NCBI GenBank assembly: GCA_016218005.1
Contig: JACRFF010000161.1
Location: forward strand, 1-12,733
Direction: 5' to 3'
Origin: Ignavibacteriales bacterium
GTDB taxonomy: Bacteria; Bacteroidota; Ignavibacteria; UBA10030
DNA: 12,733 bases
The notes under the pieces are model-generated. The model was not told the DNA's origin. It saw only the letters and a program-made list of their open reading frames with translations, and made no database searches. How positions within the stretch are numbered: the first letter of the stretch is position 1; every line of letters begins with the position of its first letter. A program made the position numbers and the translations under genes. Shown here piece by piece: positions 6,471-12,733 of this stretch.

Positions 6471-8582
6471 ATGCCGCCGCATTCTGAAATTCGTGAAACA
6501 ACGTTCGTCATTTCCGATCTGTGTTGTGCAACGGAAGAAATGAAGATCAGGCAACGGTTAGGGCCGTTGGCAGGCATAGAGTCGTTGGAGTTCAACGTCG
6601 TTGCGCATCGCTTGCGGGTGCGGCATTCGATAGCGGAGTCGAAAATTCTTGATGCCTTGCCCGGTATCGGCTTACCCGGCTACCCGATCGATCGGCAGAA
6701 CAACTCGACGCTGATAAAAACATCCCGCAAACAACTTCTGTCGACATCCATCGCCGCAGCATTGCTCGTTCTCGGTCTCATCGTCAAAGCCGCGCTTCCT
6801 TCGTCGCTCGCCAGTCATGTCGTTTTCATCGCCGCAATTCTGATCGGTGGTGTGCACATCTTTGTGAAAACGTGGAAATCCGTTCGCAACGCCTCGCTGG
6901 ACGTCAACATCCTGATGACTACCGCTGTAATCGGCGCGCTTGCCCTCGGCAACTCTGCCGAAGCGAGCGCCGTCACCGTCTTTTATTCGATGTCATTGCT
7001 GTTGGAATCATTAAGCGCCGATCGCGCTCGGAATGCTATTCGTTCGCTTCTCCGCATTACTCCTCCCACCGCTTCCGTCATCCATGAAGACCGAGAGATC
7101 GCAATGCCGGTGGCAAGCGTCAAGAGTGGAACGATCATTCTCGTTCGCCCTGGAGAACGAATTCCTCTCGATGGTATCGTCGTGGAAGGAACGTCGTCGG
7201 TGGATCAATCGTTGGTCACGGGCGAATCCATGCCTGTGGTCAAGCATGCCGGCTCCGATGTTTTTGCCGGTTCGCTGAATCAACGCGGCGCGCTGCGCAT
7301 TCGTGCAACAAAACCTTCGAACGATTCGACGCTTGCGCACATCATTCATCTCGTCGAAGACGCTCAAATCGGAAAAGCCAAGCGGCAACTTTTCGTCGAA
7401 ACATTTGCAACGTACTACACACCGGCCATGTTCATTGCAGCATTTTTTGTTGCCGTCGTACCCCCTTTGTTCACTCAACAGTTTCACGAGTGGTTCTATC
7501 GTGCGCTCGTGCTGCTGGTCATCTCGTGTCCATGCGCGCTGCTCATTTCGACTCCGGTCACCATCGTTTCGGCGCTCACAGCGATGACGCGGATCGGTTT
7601 GCTCTTCAAAGGGGGAAAACATATTGAAACGTTTGCGTCCGTTCGCGCCATGGCATTCGACAAGACCGGCACGTTGACGGAAGGAAAACTTCGCGTCAAC
7701 AACGTCGTCGCGCTGCACTCATTGAATGCACAAGAGATTCTTGAAATAGCGGCGGCGTTAGAAGTCAATTCCGAACATCCGATGGCCGATGCCGTCATTG
7801 CAAAAGCGTTGGAAGAAGGGTTCGAGCCGAACAACAATCGCGTCCGGTCTTTTGAAGCGATCCACGGTAAAGGAATTCGCGCCGACTTTAACGGTCAGCG
7901 TTTTTTCCTCGGCAATTATTCGCTGATCGACGAACAAGGATTAGCGACCGACCACCTTCGGCAATCGTTGCAGCACTTCCACACCGACGGACGAACCGTC
8001 CTCATCCTCGCAGATGCCAATAACGTGCTGGGCTTGATCGTATTATCGGATTTGGCGCGCAGTGAAAGCGCAAAAACGATTGACGAACTCCACCACCTCG
8101 GCATCCGACCAATCGTCTTGCTGACGGGCGACCACTCTTCAGTAGCGGAATCAATCGGGAAAGAACTCGGCATCGATCACGTCCATGCCGAACTCCTTCC
8201 CGAAAACAAATTGAACATCATCGAGCAATTGAAAAGCTCGGAAGGAACAATGGCAATGGTCGGCGATGGGATCAACGATGCACCGGCATTAGCGGCTGCC
8301 GACGTCTCCATCGCCATCGGGAACGTTGGCTCCGATACTGCTATCGAAACAGCCGATGCGGTCTTGATCTCTGAAGAAATCCATTCTCTTCCGCAGGCAA
8401 TTCGAATCGCGCGAAAAGCAATGGGAATCATCAAGCAAAATATTGCCTTCGCACTGCTCATAAAAATTGTGTTTCTCTTCCTTGGCGTTTTTGGCGTCTC
8501 CACTCTTTGGTTTGCGATTCTTGCCGATGATGGCGCGGCGTTGCTCGTCGTCTTCAACAGTCTCCGTCTCCTGAAAAAATAA
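6471..8582 (+). CDS. zntA: P1B-type heavy-metal ATPase (Zn2+/Cd2+/Pb2+ exporter type)
   Basis: Inner-membrane pump of 703 residues that uses ATP to expel divalent soft metals. An N-terminal HMA-like domain has DLCCATEE (16-23), the CCxxE metal site, instead of the usual CxxC. Membrane helices follow at about 88-109, 113-133 and 146-180. Then come the actuator TGES (250-253), the membrane metal site CPC (353-355), the phosphorylation site DKTGT with Asp397, the nucleotide-domain His436-Pro437 (SEHP), and the hinge GDGINDAPAL (598-607). The last two helices contain Lys665 and Asp686 (LADDGAALLV), matching the Lys/Asp pair that marks the Zn/Cd/Pb subgroup (ZntA, CadA) rather than copper pumps. 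ATG 6471 lacks a clear Shine-Dalgarno. It is 12 nt downstream of larE and ends the operon. No metal-sensing regulator gene lies nearby. The exact metal is inferred from motifs; the symbol denotes the subgroup. Confidence 0.93.
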   Translation: MPPHSEIRETTFVISDLCCATEEMKIRQRLGPLAGIESLEFNVVAHRLRVRHSIAESKILDALPGIGLPGYPIDRQNNSTLIKTSRKQLLSTSIAAALLVLGLIVKAALPSSLASHVVFIAAILIGGVHIFVKTWKSVRNASLDVNILMTTAVIGALALGNSAEASAVTVFYSMSLLLESLSADRARNAIRSLLRITPPTASVIHEDREIAMPVASVKSGTIILVRPGERIPLDGIVVEGTSSVDQSLVTGESMPVVKHAGSDVFAGSLNQRGALRIRATKPSNDSTLAHIIHLVEDAQIGKAKRQLFVETFATYYTPAMFIAAFFVAVVPPLFTQQFHEWFYRALVLLVISCPCALLISTPVTIVSALTAMTRIGLLFKGGKHIETFASVRAMAFDKTGTLTEGKLRVNNVVALHSLNAQEILEIAAALEVNSEHPMADAVIAKALEEGFEPNNNRVRSFEAIHGKGIRADFNGQRFFLGNYSLIDEQGLATDHLRQSLQHFHTDGRTVLILADANNVLGLIVLSDLARSESAKTIDELHHLGIRPIVLLTGDHSSVAESIGKELGIDHVHAELLPENKLNIIEQLKSSEGTMAMVGDGINDAPALAAADVSIAIGNVGSDTAIETADAVLISEEIHSLPQAIRIARKAMGIIKQNIAFALLIKIVFLFLGVFGVSTLWFAILADDGAALLVVFNSLRLLKK

Positions 8583-8624
8583 TCAGCCGTTTCTCCTTCT
8601 TCACAATCATCCGGTTCATGACAT

Positions 8625-8665
8625 CCCCGTATGGAGGACAGTGCAGCGTTCTGCTTCTAACGGGG
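8625..8665 (+). other. Nested inverted repeat between the metal ATPase and rplU
   Basis: CCCCGT (8625-8630) pairs with ACGGGG (8660-8665), and inside it GCAG (8643-8646) pairs with CTGC (8651-8654) around a CGTT loop. Only three T follow, so this is a poor rho-independent terminator, but it could help end the ATPase message. It lies upstream of the rplU promoter and so is not in the rplU leader. No small gene is supported between 8583 and 8687. Confidence 0.3.
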
Positions 8666-8687
8666 TTTACCTTGCACGGTTTTTCCG

Positions 8688-8718
8688 TTGACTTTCCGGC
8701 ACTTTTTGAATAAATTTG
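8688..8718 (+). promoter_or_regulatory. Promoter of the rplU-rpmA operon
   Basis: TTGACT (8688-8693), a 17 nt spacer, then TAAATT (8711-8716) makes a good sigma-70-like promoter. The same stretch also reads TAAATTTG (8711-8718), matching the TAnnTTTG -7 element described for Bacteroides, with a TTG about 20 nt upstream. Transcription would start near 8723, giving a leader of roughly 27 nt before rplU. Confidence 0.65.
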
Positions 8719-8749
8719 TACCAGTTCAAGTAAAACAATGAGGGAAAAT

Positions 8750-9058
8750 ATGTTCGCAGTTGTAGATATTGCAGGCAGCCAAGTAAAACTTACCACATCG
8801 GAAAAGCTCTTTGTCCCAAAGCTCAAAGTTGACGTCGGCGCAAAGGTCAAGTTCGACAAAGTCATTTTACGGGCAGACGATACAAAGACCACTGTGGGAA
8901 GCCCCTACATTAGCGGGGCTTACGTCGAGGCGAAAGTGATTCGACACTTGAAAGACGATAAGGTTCGTGTGTTCAAGAAGAAGAAGCGGAAAGGGTACAA
9001 GGTAAGCCGCGGACATCGTCAGCAATACACTGAAATTGAAGTTACACACTTAGCGTAA
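8750..9058 (+). CDS. rplU: Ribosomal protein L21 (bL21)
   Basis: Large-subunit ribosomal protein that binds 23S rRNA. The 102 residues from ATG 8750 read [20 protein letters not shown] and end in a basic RNA-binding half with [24 protein letters not shown], the family hallmark. Another ATG lies in frame at 8738, but the AGGG at 8741-8744 is a Shine-Dalgarno for the ATG at 8750, which also gives the normal N-terminus. It has its own promoter and is followed after 17 nt by rpmA, the near-universal L21-L27 pairing. Confidence 0.97.
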   Translation: MFAVVDIAGSQVKLTTSEKLFVPKLKVDVGAKVKFDKVILRADDTKTTVGSPYISGAYVEAKVIRHLKDDKVRVFKKKKRKGYKVSRGHRQQYTEIEVTHLA

Positions 9059-9075
9059 AGAGCGGAGTAAGAAGC

Positions 9076-9336
9076 ATGGCACATAAGAAAGGTGGAGGAA
9101 GTACTAAGAACGGACGCGACAGCAATGCGCAGCGCCTCGGTGTGAAGCGGTTCGGAGGTCAAAACGTGTTGGCAGGCAACATTCTCGTTCGGCAGCGCGG
9201 CACAAAGTTTCATCCCGGTCAGAACGTCGGCATTGGCAGCGACGACACTCTCTTCGCCCTTTCCGACGGCGTTGTGAAGTTTGAACGCGTCAGCAAGACA
9301 AAGCAACGCGTCAGCATCTATCCAGCAACAGCATAA
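9076..9336 (+). CDS. rpmA: Ribosomal protein L27 (bL27)
   Basis: Large-subunit ribosomal protein whose N-terminal tail reaches the peptidyl-transferase centre. The 86 residues begin [16 protein letters not shown] and continue with [24 protein letters not shown] and a compact beta domain, all typical. The tail begins directly with the mature-type sequence; there is no Firmicutes-like cleaved extension. A GGAG Shine-Dalgarno precedes the ATG, and a rho-independent terminator lies 11 nt after the stop codon. Confidence 0.98.
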   Translation: MAHKKGGGSTKNGRDSNAQRLGVKRFGGQNVLAGNILVRQRGTKFHPGQNVGIGSDDTLFALSDGVVKFERVSKTKQRVSIYPATA

Positions 9337-9347
9337 GTTGAATTGCC

Positions 9348-9375
9348 AAGCCTCCAGAACTCAGGGGGCTTTTTT
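9348..9375 (+). terminator. Rho-independent terminator after rpmA
   Basis: AAGCCTCC (9348-9355) pairs with GGGGGCTT (9364-9371) with one G-T pair around an 8 nt loop, and runs into six T (9370-9375). It ends the rplU-rpmA message. Confidence 0.88.
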
Positions 9376-9402
9376 GTTCCCAGCATGTTCACGATCTACA
9401 TT
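9374..9402 (+). promoter_or_regulatory. Candidate mdh promoter
   Basis: TTGTTC (9374-9379), a 17 nt spacer and TACATT (9397-9402) form a plausible sigma-70-like promoter. The -35 box overlaps the last T of the rpmA terminator. Transcription would begin near 9409, about 24 nt before the mdh start, leaving room for the AGGAG site at 9419-9423. Confidence 0.45.
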
Positions 9403-9420
9403 CTCCCAACCAAACTCTAG

Positions 9421-10359
<939 letters not shown>

Positions 10360-10555
10360 TTGGTGCGCATCGATCTTGGCGGGTTGACCAAACAAGGAAA
10401 GGATTGTGGTCGCTGCAAACTTTGGGCGATTCTTTCGCGCCCCGGCCAGAGGGTAATACGCAATGCACGCTAAAGGTGTGCGGCTACCTCTTGATTCCGC
10501 CCTGTTGGCCGGCCAGCGTTGCAGATTCGCGCAAGATATCGGGGTAACTTGCAAC
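10360..10555. other. Intergenic stretch with an imperfect long hairpin, function unknown
   Basis: The region between mdh and the next promoter holds no supported gene on the plus strand. It has an inverted repeat: CCGGCCA-G-AGGG (10442-10453) against CCCT-GT-TGGCCGG (10500-10512), with a loop of about 46 nt that itself has short pairings. A perfect palindrome TGGCCGGCCA lies at 10506-10515. No T-run follows, so it is not an obvious terminator for mdh, and none is seen elsewhere. An open frame on the minus strand (10632-10282) lacks a recognisable fold and overlaps the end of mdh. Confidence 0.35.
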
Positions 10556-10584
10556 TTGCTTCTCATACTCCTATTCAGTACAAT
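10556..10584 (+). promoter_or_regulatory. Promoter of the FadL-type gene
   Basis: TTGCTT (10556-10561), a 17 nt spacer and TACAAT (10579-10584) form a good sigma-70-like promoter. Transcription would begin near 10591, giving a leader of about 50 nt. The -35 hexamer and spacer equal those of the yggS promoter. Confidence 0.6.
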
Positions 10585-10632
10585 TCTCGCAACTTTTACT
10601 GACCTAACTCCACCATCACAAACAATTATCAC

Positions 10633-10638
10633 AGGAGG
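10633..10638 (+). promoter_or_regulatory. Strong Shine-Dalgarno deciding a TTG start
   Basis: AGGAGG lies 5 nt before TTG 10644. It is the best ribosome site in the window and makes the TTG start, with its complete signal peptide, convincing. Confidence 0.8.
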
Positions 10639-10643
10639 TTCCC

Positions 10644-11858
10644 TTGAAACGCGTTCTACTTCACATTGCGACTGCGGCTATGGTGGTCATCTTGGCTGCT
10701 GTGACGGCATTTGGAGGTGGATTCCAACTGAACGAGCACGGCGCTCGCGCAATGGCGCAAGGCGGTGCTTGGGCTGCACGGGCGTACGACCTATCGGCAA
10801 TTTACTTTAATCCTGCCGGACTCGCGGGTCAACGAGGTATGCAGATGTATCTCGGCTCAACTATCATAATTCCCAAAGGCTCCTACTTCAACACGTTCAA
10901 TCAAGAAACAAAGATGGTCGACCAAGTTTTCCCGCCCATCAATCTCTACGCCTCTTATGAGATTGAAGACGGGATGACGGCAGCGATTGGCGTGTACAAC
11001 CCATTCGGGCTTGGTTCCGAGTGGCCATCGAATTGGGAAGGAAAATTGTTCGCGCAAAAGATCGACCTCCAGTCGTTTTTCATCACGCCATCGATTGGCT
11101 ACCGCGTAACGCCTGAGTTGAGCGTGGGTGCTGGCGTGAGCTATGCGATTGGCAATGTGAAACTCAAAGGACTTCCGGATACGTGGATTTTTTCTGCACC
11201 GCCTCCGCAATTGAACCTGACCTTGAATGCAACGGGAATTGGCTTCAGCTTCGGAGCGATCTACAAGGTTATGCCTGAATTGCAAGTCGGCTTTTCCTAC
11301 AGAAGCTCGGTGAAAATGAATGCCACCGGAACGGCGTCGTTCAATCCCGACTACACCTCCATCCCACTTCCGAAGGGGGATGCCTCTGCTTCGTTGACGC
11401 TTCCCTCCACGTTCTTCGTCGGCGCATCATACAAGATTGGCGATCTGGAGATCGAAGCAGATTACCAGAGCATCGGCTGGTCGGTCTATGATCAGTTGAA
11501 GATCGATTTCGCCAGTGACCCTTCGGCTTCAATCGTCGCACCACGAAAATACAAGGACTCATTTATTCTTCGCGTCGGCGCGGAATACACGATGGGCAAA
11601 CTACAACTTCGCTGCGGGTATTTGTATGACAAATCCCCCGTCCCCACTGCGTATGTGGAGCCTCAGCTTCCGGACGCAAATCGGAACGGCTTCAACGTCG
11701 GCTTAGGGTTCAAGATGGGCAATTCGATGACGCTCGACCTGGCGTATCTCTATTTGCCTTTCGACGAGCGTAAAGTGACGAATGCAGCAAATGGATTCAA
11801 CGGAACTTATAAGTCCATTGCAAACCTCTTTGGCGCCAACATAGGCTTTAGCCTTTAA
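10644..11858 (+). CDS. OmpP1/FadL/TodX family outer-membrane channel
   Basis: Outer-membrane beta-barrel for uptake of hydrophobic molecules such as long-chain fatty acids. This 404-residue protein starts with TTG 10644. It has a signal peptide (KR, then a hydrophobic core to about residue 22, cleavage near TAFG-GGFQ). The mature N-terminus has the family pattern GGFQLNEHGARAMAQGGAWAA, then FNPAGLAG (55-62), the NPA motif of the hatch segment that plugs the barrel. The rest alternates polar and non-polar residues in strand-like pieces (VGAGVSYAIGNVKL, LELDLAY-like ends), and the last strand closes GANIGFSL, near the usual C-terminal aromatic signal. Length is close to FadL (about 420). It has its own promoter, and an SGNH lipoprotein gene follows after 18 nt. 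The ligand cannot be told from sequence. Confidence 0.9.
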   Translation: MKRVLLHIATAAMVVILAAVTAFGGGFQLNEHGARAMAQGGAWAARAYDLSAIYFNPAGLAGQRGMQMYLGSTIIIPKGSYFNTFNQETKMVDQVFPPINLYASYEIEDGMTAAIGVYNPFGLGSEWPSNWEGKLFAQKIDLQSFFITPSIGYRVTPELSVGAGVSYAIGNVKLKGLPDTWIFSAPPPQLNLTLNATGIGFSFGAIYKVMPELQVGFSYRSSVKMNATGTASFNPDYTSIPLPKGDASASLTLPSTFFVGASYKIGDLEIEADYQSIGWSVYDQLKIDFASDPSASIVAPRKYKDSFILRVGAEYTMGKLQLRCGYLYDKSPVPTAYVEPQLPDANRNGFNVGLGFKMGNSMTLDLAYLYLPFDERKVTNAANGFNGTYKSIANLFGANIGFSL

Positions 11859-11876
11859 TCGAACGGAGAACGAACA

Positions 11877-12733
11877 ATGAAAGCAATTATCAATCTTCTT
11901 GGTGCGCTCATCGTTGGGGGTCTCATCGGCTGCACCATCGACCCGCCCTCGGGCGTCCCTGGTCCAAGCATGGGCTCACTGACAGTCACGAAGTATGTGG
12001 CGATCGGCAATAGCCTTGCCGCAGGTTACCAATCAAATGGACTGTATCAATCTGCGCAAGGATACAGCTATCCCAACATCATTGCCGACCAAATGAAAGT
12101 AGCGGGCGCATCGCTGGGACAGTTTGAGCAGCCATGGTACTCAGACCCTGGCAATGCAGACCCAGCCACTGGAAAAGCCGCTCGATACGAAATCATCAGT
12201 CTTACCGGCCCCGTTATTGGACCGAAGGGCTTAACTGCCGGAGCCCCTACGAACACTGCTCTCGCTCGCCCCTATGACAATCTGGGAGTGCCGGGCGCAG
12301 TAATTTTCGACTTTCTCGACACAACGAGCATCACGGTGAAAGCGGGAGCCCCGCGCAACAATCCGTTCTTCAGTCTGGTGATGCGTAATCAAGCGGCGTT
12401 CGGCAAGCGTTTGCTCGATCAGGCAAAAGCGTTGAACCCAGGCATTGTCAGCTTCTGGCTTGGCAACAACGATGTTCTGGGATACGCGACAAGCGGCGGA
12501 GTTTCCTCCACCACGCTTCAACCTACGACGCCAACCGCTACCTCAACATTCACCGCTTTGTACAATCAAGCGATTGACTCGCTGAAGGCGAATTTGCCAA
12601 ATGCGAAGCTGGTATTGGCGACGATTCCCGATGTAACCACGATTCCGTTCTTCACGACAATCGGACCGAAGGTGGGCGCACTGCTCGGCGGCGCAAAGTT
12701 CTATTTCCAAAAGAATAATTACACTGTTGATTC
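11877..12733 (+). CDS. SGNH/GDSL-hydrolase lipoprotein (cut by right edge)
   Basis: I translated the open frame from ATG 11877 to the window end: 285 codons with no stop. Residues 1-18 form a lipoprotein signal peptide (MKAIINLLGALIVGGLIG) with lipobox LIGC and lipidated Cys19, so the protein is membrane anchored outside the cytoplasm. Block I reads YVAIGNSLAAGYQ with probable nucleophile Ser46, in GNSL instead of GDSL. Block III reads WLGNNDVLGY with Asn198 and Asp199. The block V Asp/His pair would lie beyond the edge. These support an esterase or lipase-like hydrolase. A GGAG Shine-Dalgarno (11865-11868) is 8 nt before the ATG. It follows the FadL-type gene by 18 nt, so the two are probably co-transcribed; a plausible role is to free an acyl product for the channel. 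Substrate unknown. Confidence 0.88.
   Translation, partial: MKAIINLLGALIVGGLIGCTIDPPSGVPGPSMGSLTVTKYVAIGNSLAAGYQSNGLYQSAQGYSYPNIIADQMKVAGASLGQFEQPWYSDPGNADPATGKAARYEIISLTGPVIGPKGLTAGAPTNTALARPYDNLGVPGAVIFDFLDTTSITVKAGAPRNNPFFSLVMRNQAAFGKRLLDQAKALNPGIVSFWLGNNDVLGYATSGGVSSTTLQPTTPTATSTFTALYNQAIDSLKANLPNAKLVLATIPDVTTIPFFTTIGPKVGALLGGAKFYFQKNNYTVD

Noticed and set aside
6069..6554. Minus-strand open frame opposite larE
   Set aside because: Antisense to a well-supported PP-loop enzyme and without domain, ribosome site or promoter.
7011..7718. Minus-strand frame of 235 codons opposite the metal ATPase
   Set aside because: Its sequence is rich in Arg, Asp and His from reading the ATPase backwards; all ATPase motifs are intact on the plus strand.
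8618..8713. Small plus-strand frame of 31 codons before rplU
   Set aside because: It runs through the inverted repeat and the rplU promoter, lacks a Shine-Dalgarno and has no recognisable features.

Overview
The window reads as a stretch of bacterial chromosome carrying mostly housekeeping genes. The gene content points to a Gram-negative member of the Bacteroidota/Chlorobiota/Ignavibacteriota lineage. It has outer-membrane machinery (an OmpP1/FadL channel and a lipoprotein), yet also a DivIVA-family protein; the IleRS N-terminus and the rplU-rpmA-mdh order fit the same lineage. That placement is an inference from protein style, not a computed phylogeny. Base composition looks even throughout. 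I see no tRNA, rRNA, CRISPR array, insertion sequence, integrase or phage gene.

Layout. (1) Positions 1-3188, minus strand, read right to left: a PLP-homeostasis protein (YggS type), DivIVA, a purine nucleoside phosphorylase, a small DUF2905 membrane protein and the N-terminal 287 codons of isoleucyl-tRNA synthetase, which is cut by the window edge. Spacings are tight (13 nt, a 4 nt overlap, 8 nt, about 30 nt), and a good sigma-70-like promoter sits just upstream of yggS. (2) Positions 3323-8582, plus strand: a TPR-array protein, shikimate dehydrogenase (aroE), a LarE-type sulfur transferase and a Zn/Cd/Pb-type P1B ATPase, packed like one operon. (3) Positions 8688-9375: a promoter, ribosomal proteins L21 and L27, and a rho-independent terminator. 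(4) Positions 9374-10359: malate dehydrogenase with its own probable promoter. (5) Positions 10556-12733: promoter, strong Shine-Dalgarno, an OmpP1/FadL outer-membrane channel started by TTG, then an SGNH-hydrolase lipoprotein that runs off the right edge.

How the genes fit together. The left cluster resembles the yggS/ylm-divIVA-ileS neighbourhood known from Gram-positive bacteria, here without sepF or yggT and with a nucleoside phosphorylase and DUF2905 inserted. The TPR-aroE-larE-ATPase string joins aromatic amino-acid synthesis to a nickel-pincer-cofactor sulfur transferase and a metal exporter; a functional link among these is unproven. The FadL channel with a following secreted esterase-like lipoprotein suggests release and uptake of a hydrophobic acyl product.

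I looked for an undescribed system and did not find a convincing one. The points most worth checking are the ileS start, the LarE context, the FadL-SGNH pair, the Asp in the PNP base-binding site, and an unexplained structured intergenic stretch at 10360-10555.
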